This document shows, piece by piece, positions 14,441 through 22,530 of a stretch of 36,118 nucleotides of DNA. Each line of letters begins with the position of its first letter. Positions within the stretch are counted from its first letter, which is position 1. The stretch covers positions 1-36,118 of the IMG/VR virus record IMGVR_UViG_3300035688_000031. One strand, given 5' to 3'. The notes beneath the pieces were generated by a model. The model searched no databases. It saw nothing but the letters and a program-made list of their open reading frames with translations, and had not been told where the DNA came from. The position numbers and the translations under genes are program-made. The stretch is from a virus.

Positions 14441-16736
14441 AAATATAGGACCATTTCTGGCATTTAATGAAACGTGGTTCGCACGTAATCAACGGCCACT
14501 GTTAACGCTCGTGAACTGTCCGTTCACGCCTATCCGCCGCCTGATTCGTTATATACTCAGGATTGGATCTATAGACTGTGATCTTCGAAAGCAGATTTTT
14601 TATCTTGGTCCTAACAGGTTTACCATATCACTCGGAAACAATAAGTTTCAAACAGACTTTCGCACACATCCCAAGTACGCAAAACGTGTTTATTTCGCTG
14701 CTCGTCCGCTTTGGCATTTGCTTCATATGTGGGATTCGTTGTTGGCTGATCGGTGGCTGCCGGAATTGTCGTATGGATTTGCTGAACTGACAGTATATCC
14801 ACAAGCGGATGGAGGAGGGGCTAATGTAACGTGTGATGGTCCTATTCGTAATATTGTTGATCCTACTAATTGGGCAACTATTCACGATGCCAGCAGTGGA
14901 ACAAGTGCAGTTGTAACTAACATTATGGACTTCATCTGGATAGTAGGCGCTCAAACCGAAAATACTTATGATGATATATCCAGATTTTTCGCTTCATTTG
15001 ATACATCTACTTTGCCTTCCAATGCCGTAATCTCAATCGCTATTTTGTCATTATATGGTTATGGCAAGGCCAACGTTCTTGGAGGGTCGGCCCCATCACT
15101 TGATATCTATTTGTCAACTCAAACCAACGCAAATACTCTCGTAGTCGGCGATTTTTCTAAGTGTGGAACAACTTCTCAAACCGGATCCCCAATCACGTAT
15201 GCATCATTCAATACGTCAGCATATAACGGTTTCACCTTTAACGTTTATACTGGCATAGTTAAAGCGGGTATCTCCAAATTCTGCATTCGAGAGGCGACAA
15301 ATGATGCACCCTACATACAACCTACATGGGCATGGGGTCAGAACGGATTTACTATTTGTACTTCCGATTACACCGGCACGGGTTGCGATCCGAAACTCGT
15401 CGTAACTTACACCATTAGCAGTCCGTCGGCTTCTATTTCACCATCAGCGTCTATTTCACCTTCTGCTTCTATCTCGCCATCGAGATCGATTTCTGCTTCT
15501 ATTTCACCTTCAGCTTCTATTTCACCTTCAGGTTCGATCTCAGCATCTATAAGTCCTTCTGCTTCTATCTCCCCTTCGGCTTCTATTTCACCATCGGCAT
15601 CAGTATCGGCGAGTATCTCCCCTTCGGCTTCTATTTCACCATCGGCATCAGAATCAGCATCAGTATCACCATCTGCCTCAGAATCTCCTTCAGCCTCTGA
15701 ATCAGCTAGTATTTCACCTTCAGCCTCTGAATCGCCATCTGCTTCTATCTCTCCATCGGCTTCCGAATCAGCGAGTGTTTCTCCATCAGCATCTATCTCT
15801 CCTTCAGTTAGTGAGTCTGCATCTGTTTCTCCATCAGCATCTATAAGTCCATCTGCTTCTATCTCCCCGTCAGCATCAGAATCAGCATCGGTTTCACCGT
15901 CAGCATCAGAATCAGCGAGTGTTTCTCCTTCCGCTTCAGTTTCTCCTTCAGTTTCAATATCAGTCTCAATTTCTCCATCAGCATCTATAAGTCCATCGGC
16001 TAGTGAGTCAGTCTCAATCTCACCCTCTGCTTCCATAAGTCCGTCAGCATCAGAATCAGCGAGTGTTTCTCCTTCGGCATCGGTTTCTCCGTCGGGTTCA
16101 GAATCGGCATCTGTAAGTCCATCGGTTTCAGTTTCCCCGTCAGCATCAGAATCGGCTAGTATCAGTCCATCTGCCTCTATAAGCCCATCAGCATCAGAAT
16201 CAGCATCTATAAGCCCATCAGCATCAGAATCACCATCGGCATCAGAATCAGCATCAGTATCACCTTCAGCATCAGCATCGACTAGTGAATCACCATCAGC
16301 ATCTATAAGTCCCTCAATTTCTGTTTCTCCTTCCGCATCGGAATCAGCTTCTATAAGTCCCTCTGCCTCAGAATCTCCTTCAGCCTCTGAATCAGTTAGT
16401 ATTTCACCATCAGCTTCTATAAGTCCCTCTGCCTCAGAATCACCATCTGTTAGCGTCTCAGTATCTATTTCACCCTCTGCTTCCGTCTCTCTTTCGGCTT
16501 CGGTGTCGGCCTCCAAAAGCCCTTCTGCGAGCAAAAGCCCATCAGTATCTATAAGTCCTTCTGCTAGTGAAAGTTTCAGTGTCAGTCCATCATTTAGTGT
16601 GTCACCATCAATGAGTATTTCGCCATCATTTAGTGTATCGCCATCGGCATCAGTATCGGCGACAATAACATTTATATCATTGGCTTTTGTTTTGAAAAAA
16701 CCTACCATTACTTTCTCCTTAACTGGGGGTGATTAA
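14409..16736 (+). CDS. Ser-rich fibre-like protein with DNRLRE-like domain and SPSAS repeats, 775 aa
   Basis: Residues about 95-335 form a beta-rich domain ([31 protein letters not shown]) that resembles DNRLRE/jelly-roll modules found in fibre and adhesin proteins. Residues about 336-755 are more than 400 residues of the low-complexity unit S-P-S-A-S-x, alternating with E-S-A-S-V. The end ([17 protein letters not shown]) is hydrophobic. There is no transmembrane anchor at the start. The repeats are coded with mixed TCN and AGY serine codons. Such a domain is likely extended and a good acceptor for O-linked sugars, and the glycosyltransferase cassette starts just after the next gene. The start ATG 14409 has a poor AGGCGG site; ATG 14427 is possible. 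The exact virion role (head fibre or tail fibre) is not shown. Confidence 0.75.
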   Translation: MKKCIQMPKNKNIGPFLAFNETWFARNQRPLLTLVNCPFTPIRRLIRYILRIGSIDCDLRKQIFYLGPNRFTISLGNNKFQTDFRTHPKYAKRVYFAARPLWHLLHMWDSLLADRWLPELSYGFAELTVYPQADGGGANVTCDGPIRNIVDPTNWATIHDASSGTSAVVTNIMDFIWIVGAQTENTYDDISRFFASFDTSTLPSNAVISIAILSLYGYGKANVLGGSAPSLDIYLSTQTNANTLVVGDFSKCGTTSQTGSPITYASFNTSAYNGFTFNVYTGIVKAGISKFCIREATNDAPYIQPTWAWGQNGFTICTSDYTGTGCDPKLVVTYTISSPSASISPSASISPSASISPSRSISASISPSASISPSGSISASISPSASISPSASISPSASVSASISPSASISPSASESASVSPSASESPSASESASISPSASESPSASISPSASESASVSPSASISPSVSESASVSPSASISPSASISPSASESASVSPSASESASVSPSASVSPSVSISVSISPSASISPSASESVSISPSASISPSASESASVSPSASVSPSGSESASVSPSVSVSPSASESASISPSASISPSASESASISPSASESPSASESASVSPSASASTSESPSASISPSISVSPSASESASISPSASESPSASESVSISPSASISPSASESPSVSVSVSISPSASVSLSASVSASKSPSASKSPSVSISPSASESFSVSPSFSVSPSMSISPSFSVSPSASVSATITFISLAFVLKKPTITFSLTGGD

Positions 16737-17908
16737 TGCCACGACTTTCACACAATGGATTAGAGGTGGAGTGGGGAGCATTCCCTGACATTACATCCAC
16801 CAACAGTTATGTGGATGTGGGAAAATGGACCACATCCTTCTTCCGTACCAAAGTACTGCACTTCTCGGTGGAGGCCGCGCCCTCACCTTCCATTTCACCC
16901 TCCGCCAGTATCAGTCCATCGGGAAGTATCTCGGCAAGCATTTCACCTTCGGCTTCAGTTTCTATCTCACCCTCTGCGAGTATTAGTCCATCGGAGAGCA
17001 TCTCGGCTTCGGCTTCAGAATCACCTTCAAAGTCACCTTCGGCTTCAGTCTCCAGGAGTCCCTCAGCATCTGTTAGCCCTTCAGCGAGTATGTCGCCTTC
17101 GGTTAGTATCAGCGCCTCCGTTTCACCATCGGCTTCTATCAGTCTTTCAGCGAGTGTTTCACCGTCGACTTCCAGAAGTCCTTCGGCCTCCATTAGTCCT
17201 TCGAGATCGGAATCCGCGAGTATTTCGCCTTCAAGTTCGATGTCGGCCTCTGTAAGTCCTTCGTCTTCGGAATCAGCAAGTATCTCACCTTCGGCTTCGG
17301 TATCACCGTCGGCATCCGAATCAGCCTCGGTTTCCCCATCAAGATCAGTTTCGGCTTCAGAATCACCCTCCGCATCAGGCTCATCGACGGCATCAGTTTC
17401 TATTTCGGCTTCAGAATCACCTTCTGCTTCTATTTCACCCTCGGCATCAGTATCACCTTCAGCATCAGCATCGACTAGTGAATCACCATCAGCATCAGAA
17501 TCCCCCTCCGCCTCAGAATCAGCAAGTATTTCACCTTCGGCTTCTGTAAGTCCCTCTGCTTCTGTCTCTCCTTCAACTTCGATGTCGGCCTCTAAAAGTC
17601 CCTCTGCGAGCAAAAGTCCATCAGCCTCCATCTCCCCCTCCGCATCTTGGAGTCCGTCCGGTTCGATGTCCCCCTCTCTCAGCCCATCACCGGCACCATC
17701 CACCGATCTTTGGATCAACGTGCTCGGTAGCATGGACGGAGGCGTCACTTATGACAGGGAAGTCGAAATGGGTTTCACCGTTACCACTGCCCTCGCCGTC
17801 GTTAAGTCTTATACTGATCCCTACACCAACCTGAAAGTGCAGGTAAAGTCAAAGGTCGTCGGGGAACACGGTATCTTATCCTGTAAGTATCTGGGAGTCT
17901 GGTTCTAA
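16736..17908 (+). CDS. Second SPSAS-linker virion protein, 390 aa
   Basis: The start ATG 16736 shares one base with the preceding stop (TAATG) and has a GGGGGTG site. A short N-terminal domain (1-49, [15 protein letters not shown]) is joined by about 270 residues of SPSAS-type repeats (50-320) to a C-terminal beta-rich domain (321-390, [20 protein letters not shown]). The repeat region thus forms a flexible stalk between two folded ends, which fits a spike or fibre subunit. The next gene, a glycosyltransferase, overlaps the stop by one base, so the stalk protein and the enzyme are translated together. Function is inferred from architecture. Confidence 0.72.
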   Translation: MPRLSHNGLEVEWGAFPDITSTNSYVDVGKWTTSFFRTKVLHFSVEAAPSPSISPSASISPSGSISASISPSASVSISPSASISPSESISASASESPSKSPSASVSRSPSASVSPSASMSPSVSISASVSPSASISLSASVSPSTSRSPSASISPSRSESASISPSSSMSASVSPSSSESASISPSASVSPSASESASVSPSRSVSASESPSASGSSTASVSISASESPSASISPSASVSPSASASTSESPSASESPSASESASISPSASVSPSASVSPSTSMSASKSPSASKSPSASISPSASWSPSGSMSPSLSPSPAPSTDLWINVLGSMDGGVTYDREVEMGFTVTTALAVVKSYTDPYTNLKVQVKSKVVGEHGILSCKYLGVWF

Positions 17909-18825
17909 TGAGTTACATTCCGGGTAAAGTATCGGTATTGATAGCATCCAGAAACGAATGCTATCTTCAATGCACGGTAGATGACATCTTTGCGAAGGCT
18001 GAGGGAGATGTAGAGGTCATCGTGGTTCTGGATGGATACTGGCCGGCACCGCCCCTCCACGACCATAAGAATCTGGTGATCATTCACAAACCGGTTTCTG
18101 TCGGTCTCAGACCGGCCATTAACGCCGCCGCAGCAGTTGCCACCGGCGAATTCGTGATGAAAACCGATGCCCATTGCATGTTTGGTCAGGGATTTGATAC
18201 CATTCTGAAGGCGGACTGTGAGGCTGATTGGTTGGTTGTGCCTCGTCGTGTCAGTTTAGATCCGGAAAAGTGGTGTGTAGCAGAAACCGGCAGATCCCCC
18301 GTCGATTACGAATACATCTCTTATCCTTACAAGGATTTCGTGGCCGGCACGAGAATGCCGAGTGTGAGGGTGGGGAATGTATGGAACGACCGGGCGCGCG
18401 AGCGCTTACACATCTCCATCGACGACGATATGTCGTTTCAGGGTTCATGTTGGTTCATGCACCGTGACTACTTTCGTGAAAAGATTGGTCCTCTTCAAAG
18501 TGAAGGTTGGGGTACATTCGTACTCGAACCTGAAGAGTTAGGTAACAAAGTGTGGTTGTCGGGTGGGCGTGTTATCATCAATAAGAAAACTCAGTACGCT
18601 CATTGGCACAAGGGGAAAAATGGCAGGGGTTACTTTATTGATAGACGCGGTCTTCTGCACGGCAGAGAATTCAACATCGATTATTGGATGAATAATAGGT
18701 GGTTGAAGGCTATTCACCCTTTTTCATGGCTTATAGACAAATTCTGGCCCGTTCCGACATGGCCGACAGATTGGAAGGAGATAGGTGACCCTCGATTACA
18801 TAAAACAGAAGTTCCCATTTCTTGA
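17908..18825 (+). CDS. GT-A family 2 glycosyltransferase with DxH motif
   Basis: This is a 305-residue nucleotide-sugar-dependent glycosyltransferase of GT-A fold. Visible parts are the nucleotide-binding start KVSVLIASRNE (7-17), VEVIVVLDGYW (35-45) and EFVMKTDAHC (81-90), where Asp87-x-His89 takes the place of the usual DxD metal site. A DxH site in this place is also known from polypeptide GalNAc-transferases, which modify Ser/Thr. A later GSCWFMHRDYF segment fits the acceptor side. It is paralogous to residues 1-330 of the 22530 protein. It starts in TAATG overlap with a Ser-rich stalk gene, which suggests that protein as substrate. The sugar and acceptor are not determined by the sequence. 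Confidence 0.85.
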   Translation: MSYIPGKVSVLIASRNECYLQCTVDDIFAKAEGDVEVIVVLDGYWPAPPLHDHKNLVIIHKPVSVGLRPAINAAAAVATGEFVMKTDAHCMFGQGFDTILKADCEADWLVVPRRVSLDPEKWCVAETGRSPVDYEYISYPYKDFVAGTRMPSVRVGNVWNDRARERLHISIDDDMSFQGSCWFMHRDYFREKIGPLQSEGWGTFVLEPEELGNKVWLSGGRVIINKKTQYAHWHKGKNGRGYFIDRRGLLHGREFNIDYWMNNRWLKAIHPFSWLIDKFWPVPTWPTDWKEIGDPRLHKTEVPIS

Positions 18826-19417
18826 CTTTAACCAGAAGAAGATGCCCATCTACATTAAAGAGATGGGAAGGTTGGAGTTAGCTACACTCTTCTGTGAGCT
18901 TGGTTTTAGAACAGGTGTCGAAATCGGCGTCGAGAGCGGCATGTATTCCGAGCACCTATGTCTAGCCAATCCAGGATTGCGTCTGTTTAGCATCGATCCC
19001 TACATGTATTATCCCGAACCGGACGTCGGTAGTCAGGATAAGCAGGACAAGTTCTATAAATGGGCTCAGGACAGACTCTCAAAGTTCAGGAACTGCACTT
19101 TGGTCAGAAACTTCAGCATGAATGCAGTTAAGGATTTTAATGATCACACCCTAGATTTTGTGTATATCGACGGCAACCATCACCTCAAATATGTCATCGA
19201 GGATATCTATGAATGGAGTAAAAAGATTAGGTCCGGCGGCATCCTTGCCGGTCACGATTACATCATTTTGAGGAACTGGAAAGAGACCCATGTGGTGGCC
19301 GCGGTGAATGCCTATACCACCGTATATAAGATCAGACCGTGGTTTCTTATTGGTGATAGAGGCAAGACGAATCCTAAAAGGGAAGGACGCAGATCCTTCT
19401 TTTGGATCATTCAGTGA
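18785..19417 (+). CDS. Class I SAM-dependent methyltransferase, 210 aa
   Basis: The start is GTG 18785, with an AAGGAG site four bases upstream, and overlaps the glycosyltransferase gene by 41 bases. SAM-binding motif I is EIGVESGMYSE (46-56), followed by the acidic ribose-binding position in FSIDPY (68-73), then FVYIDGNHH and GGILAGHDY. This layout fits the Methyltransf_24 group, which often modifies sugars. It is a close relative of the 20335-20973 protein. Placed between glycosyltransferases, it most likely methylates a sugar of the phage glycan, though a small-molecule or nucleotide target cannot be excluded. Confidence 0.85.
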   Translation: MTLDYIKQKFPFLDFNQKKMPIYIKEMGRLELATLFCELGFRTGVEIGVESGMYSEHLCLANPGLRLFSIDPYMYYPEPDVGSQDKQDKFYKWAQDRLSKFRNCTLVRNFSMNAVKDFNDHTLDFVYIDGNHHLKYVIEDIYEWSKKIRSGGILAGHDYIILRNWKETHVVAAVNAYTTVYKIRPWFLIGDRGKTNPKREGRRSFFWIIQ

Positions 19418-20163
19418 GAATTGACGTTTATACCATAATTCGCAATGAGGAGAAGATGTTGCCATATTTTCTCCGTCATTACTCTACATTTGCATCTCGG
19501 ATTCTGATCTTTGATGAACAAAGTACAGATCGCACCCGGGCCATCCTTAAAGAATACCCATTAACTGAGGTTCGGGATTGGGAGGGGAATGTCGATGACA
19601 AGGAGGTAGAAGGCATAGATGATGTGCTTTTTCGCCACTTCTACGACATGGAATATAGATCCCGTAGTCGTGGTGTAGCGGATTGGGTAATGTGTCCGGA
19701 TGTTGACGAGTTCATCTATCACCCTTACATCCTGGACATCCTCCAGGATTGTCTTAAGAGAGGTGTGAGTGTGATCCAATGTGAAGGTTATCAGATGATT
19801 TCTGATCATTTTCCTGTTAACGGTGGTCAGATCTACGATGGAGTTCGCACGGGCATTTACGATGCATGGCATAATAAGCCCATCATCTTCTCTCCCGATA
19901 TCGACATGAGTTTCAAGTTAGGTCGGCATGGCTTCAATCCAGACGATGGTACAAAATTAGCCGTAGATACACACATCAAACTCCTTCATTATCGTTATCT
20001 CGGCCGTGATTATTGTTTGGAACGCAACATGAGGAACATCGAGAGGATGTCTGATCGCAACAAGATCCACAAGTTAGGCAGACACAACCATCCGGAGAGT
20101 ACTTACTACGGTAGTTTGCCGTGGTTTGATCAAGTTAAAGATTATGCCACTGAGGTCATTTAA
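19414..20163 (+). CDS. Glycosyltransferase family 2-type with DVDEF motif, 249 aa
   Basis: The N-terminus RIDVYTIIRNEEKMLPYFLRH is typical of the Glyco_tranf_2_4/GT92-like group, and WVMCPDVDEF (91-100) is its metal-binding motif. A segment HIKLLHYRYLGRDY near the C-terminus fits the conserved acceptor-side Trp/His region of the family. The start is taken as GTG 19414, overlapping the methyltransferase stop (GTGA); TTG 19402 is an alternative. It lacks the Asp-x-His form seen in the 17908 and 22530 enzymes and probably adds a later sugar to the chain. Donor and linkage are unknown. Confidence 0.82.
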   Translation: MRIDVYTIIRNEEKMLPYFLRHYSTFASRILIFDEQSTDRTRAILKEYPLTEVRDWEGNVDDKEVEGIDDVLFRHFYDMEYRSRSRGVADWVMCPDVDEFIYHPYILDILQDCLKRGVSVIQCEGYQMISDHFPVNGGQIYDGVRTGIYDAWHNKPIIFSPDIDMSFKLGRHGFNPDDGTKLAVDTHIKLLHYRYLGRDYCLERNMRNIERMSDRNKIHKLGRHNHPESTYYGSLPWFDQVKDYATEVI

Positions 20164-20165
20164 AG

Positions 20166-20360
20166 ATGGACTTCATAACAGCCTTACAACGTGTCAAAGA
20201 GGGTGCCGCGATTGCCCGTGAACTCTGGGATAATGTGGCTACTTTCGTCGTTATACACGAAGGCATTTTATGTATAAGGATGAAAGATGAGATCTTCCAT
20301 CCGTGGACCGTTACAGAATCTGACATTTACGCACATGACTGGGTCGAACTTGACACTTAA
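20166..20360 (+). CDS. tad2: Tad2-like protein (DUF2829), putative anti-Thoeris
   Basis: A 64-residue protein with the DUF2829 pattern: an N-terminal MDFITALQRVKEGAAIAREL helix followed by W, a central strand with IRMKD, then HPWTVTESDIYAHDWVELD, where the W-T-x-S/E-D-x-x-A-x-DW ending is the family signature. Tad2 proteins of this family oligomerise and sequester the cyclic ADP-ribose signal of Thoeris immunity; other DUF2829 members may bind related nucleotides. At 64 residues it is shorter than typical members (about 80-90), mainly by a short central loop. It lies between a glycosyltransferase and a methyltransferase, overlapping the latter. The symbol is by family resemblance; binding activity is inferred. 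Confidence 0.72.
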   Translation: MDFITALQRVKEGAAIARELWDNVATFVVIHEGILCIRMKDEIFHPWTVTESDIYAHDWVELDT

Positions 20361-20973
20361 TCACATCCTAACCAGATTTGGAGTGGGTGGGCAGCCATCA
20401 CCGATATGTGTGCCTATCGGTAGGGATGGACTTGCATCTCTCTTCTGTGAATTGGGCTTCAAAGAAGGAGCGGAGATCGGTGTCGAGACTGGTGGTTATT
20501 CAGAGGTTCTTCTACGAGCAAATCCTGGCCTCAAGTTGTATTGTGTAGATCCATGGAAGGCTTACAGAGGTTATCGAGACCATGTTGATCAGAAGAAACT
20601 TGATCATTTTTATGGTGTGGCTAGTGCCAGGTTAGAACCTCTGGGTGGGGTTATCGTCAGAAAATTCAGTATGGATGCCGTCAAAGATTTCAAAGGTGGT
20701 TCTCTGGATTTTGTGTACATCGACGGCAACCACAACTTCTCTCATGTTGCGCAGGACATTCATGAATGGGGCAGGAAGGTCAAATCCGGCGGGATCGTTT
20801 CTGGTCATGATTATCAGAAGTTTAAACGACCCACCGAAGTCCATGTCATGTGTGTTGTGAATGGTTACACCTACAGTTACGGCATATCCCCGTGGTTTTT
20901 AACCACCAGCAAGGAAACAGTGGATGGAGTTGAGCAGCATACTCCAAAGTCTTATTTTTGGGTAAAAGCATGA
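20335..20973 (+). CDS. Class I SAM-dependent methyltransferase, 212 aa
   Basis: I start at ATG 20335, which overlaps the Tad2-like gene and gives a length matching the paralogue at 18785. Motif I is EIGVETGGYSE (47-57), then LYCVDPW, FVYIDGNHNF and GGIVSGHDY. It shares these blocks with the 18785 protein, so a duplication is likely, and the two may methylate different positions of the same glycan. No clear ribosome site precedes the ATG, which fits coupling from the overlapping gene. The stop overlaps the next start (ATGA). Target not determined. Confidence 0.84.
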   Translation: MTGSNLTLNHILTRFGVGGQPSPICVPIGRDGLASLFCELGFKEGAEIGVETGGYSEVLLRANPGLKLYCVDPWKAYRGYRDHVDQKKLDHFYGVASARLEPLGGVIVRKFSMDAVKDFKGGSLDFVYIDGNHNFSHVAQDIHEWGRKVKSGGIVSGHDYQKFKRPTEVHVMCVVNGYTYSYGISPWFLTTSKETVDGVEQHTPKSYFWVKA

Positions 20974-21635
20974 AGAACGTTGCTGTCATTACCGCTAATT
21001 TGGGCAATTTCGATCCGCCAGCCGCACACATTCTTAACCGTTCGGCCGATGTGGAATATTTTAGGTTTGACGACAACAACCTTGCTCCACGAAAGAATAG
21101 TATGTCTCCTCGCTTGCAGGCACACATCCCTAAATGCTTTGGATGGAGTCTCTGTCCAGGTTTTGATTATTATATTTGGGTGGATGCTTCTTGTGCTTTT
21201 CGTCATCCGGATTCCATAAGGTGGTTCCTTTCGAAATGTGAAGGCCACGATATTGCACTATTTGCCCATCCGAATCGCCATAGTATCGTGGAGGAAGCGG
21301 AGTTCATGCGGGCACAGATCGCAGTCGGTAACAAATATCTTACATCGAGATATGCCGGTGAAGACATAGACGGACAACTTGCAGAAATAAATTCCGATCC
21401 CGGTTATAAGGACGATACTTTATATGCGGCTACCGCTTTTATCTACCGCAATCTTAGTGTGGTTAGGGCGATGCTAAAGGAGTGGTGGTATTACTCCTCT
21501 CGTTATCATGTTAACGATCAACTTTCTCTCCCATATGTTGTATGGAAAAGTGGATGTAGAGTTAATGTGATTGCGGAGAATTATTTGAAGATCCCATATT
21601 TGACTTACATCCGTAACCAGAGTCGAAGCCAATGA
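20970..21635 (+). CDS. Putative glycosyltransferase, DUF616/TOD1-MUCI70-like, 221 aa
   Basis: The start ATG 20970 overlaps the previous stop (ATGA). The N-terminus MKNVAVITANLG and the central YIWVDASCAFRHPDS (WVDAS at 70-74) resemble the core of the DUF616/TOD1-MUCI70 group, whose members are predicted glycosyltransferases; the downstream LYAATAFIYRN and HVNDQLSLPYVVWK blocks also fit that group. Family assignment is by motif recall only. It is probably another sugar-adding enzyme of the cassette. An unrelated GT-A protein is the alternative. Confidence 0.68.
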   Translation: MKNVAVITANLGNFDPPAAHILNRSADVEYFRFDDNNLAPRKNSMSPRLQAHIPKCFGWSLCPGFDYYIWVDASCAFRHPDSIRWFLSKCEGHDIALFAHPNRHSIVEEAEFMRAQIAVGNKYLTSRYAGEDIDGQLAEINSDPGYKDDTLYAATAFIYRNLSVVRAMLKEWWYYSSRYHVNDQLSLPYVVWKSGCRVNVIAENYLKIPYLTYIRNQSRSQ

Positions 21636-22351
21636 AAGACATAACCATCATTTTTTATACGGCTAATGTCATCTCCGAAGGATTCGCGGCGGCCATCCGC
21701 GAACAGTTGGTGATAGCAGCCTGCGGGATCCCAATAATCAGTGTTTCACAAAAGCCCATGCCAAACTTTGGCCAGAACATCTGTGTAGGTGATATTGGTC
21801 GTTCGCACGTCAACATCTATAAGCAGGCACTAATTGGTGCTCAAGCCGCCACCACCACATCTTACGTGGCTATGTGTGAAGATGATGTCCTTTATCATCC
21901 CTCCCATTTTACCTGTCATCGTCCGGTCACTTTCGCCTATAACATGAACAAATGGACGGTGCATACGTGGGATAAGCATCCACGTTTCTCCCAGAAGCAT
22001 CGAGCGGTGTTTAGTCAGTGTATCGCACCGCGAGAAATGCTCATTCAGAACCTTACCGAGCGGTTCTCCAAGAATCTTTCTGAACACGATCTAAAAATAC
22101 ACTTTGCTGAACCCGGACGTTTCCATGATTCTTATCTCGGCATCACCTCAACTAAAGAGGAATTCTTTTCATCCCACCCTAATATTGTCTTCTTCCATGT
22201 CGATGCAATGGCAATGACGGAAGGACCAGGGAAAAAGCATGCTCATGTTGGGGAAATCGCAGAATCGGTAGAGCCGTGGGGCGCAGCACGGGATGTGCTC
22301 TTGAAATATGTGGGGGAAGAGGAAATAGCGAGACAGAAAGGGACACCATGA
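21632..22351 (+). CDS. Putative GT-A-type glycosyltransferase, 239 aa
   Basis: The N-terminus ITIIFYTANVISEGFAAAI is followed by YVAMCEDDVLYHPSHF (79-94), where Glu-Asp-Asp is a probable metal and nucleotide-sugar site. The same segment recurs in the second half of the 22530 protein (CEHDILYHPSHF), so the two are homologous. The start overlaps the previous stop by four bases, and its own stop overlaps the next ATG. It probably transfers one sugar in the cassette; donor and acceptor are unknown. No membrane segment is visible, so it acts in the cytoplasm. Confidence 0.75.
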   Translation: MKDITIIFYTANVISEGFAAAIREQLVIAACGIPIISVSQKPMPNFGQNICVGDIGRSHVNIYKQALIGAQAATTTSYVAMCEDDVLYHPSHFTCHRPVTFAYNMNKWTVHTWDKHPRFSQKHRAVFSQCIAPREMLIQNLTERFSKNLSEHDLKIHFAEPGRFHDSYLGITSTKEEFFSSHPNIVFFHVDAMAMTEGPGKKHAHVGEIAESVEPWGAARDVLLKYVGEEEIARQKGTP

Positions 22352-22530
22352 CTAAACGTATTGTGCGATGTATAGGTCGTAGGTATTTAGAGATCGAAAG
22401 GTTGCCAAACGGCCAGGTTTCGATCTCCATCATGTGGAAAGAGACGGAGAAGATAGCGACATTGGTCTTCGAGTCCGAAGAGATAAGGAAGATGTGGCCA
22501 TCAGCCAACACGATTCTTAAGGGAAAATAA
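22348..22530 (+). CDS. Hypothetical protein, 60 aa
   Basis: ATG 22348 overlaps the previous stop (ATGA) and has an AAAGGG site, and its own stop overlaps the start of the 22530 gene by one base. The product (MTKRIVRCIGRRYLEIERLP...) is basic and predicted beta then helix. It matches no family I know. Coupling on both sides says it is translated with the glycosyltransferases and may be a partner of one of them. Confidence 0.6.
   Translation: MTKRIVRCIGRRYLEIERLPNGQVSISIMWKETEKIATLVFESEEIRKMWPSANTILKGK

Noticed and set aside
16807-17748. Second antisense acidic frame opposite the 16736 gene
   Set aside because: It has a GTG start without a ribosome site and arises from the reverse complement of the SPSAS code.
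14409-17908. Diversity-generating retroelement target in the fibre-like genes
   Set aside because: No reverse transcriptase and no template/variable repeat pair with adenine-specific differences is visible in the window.
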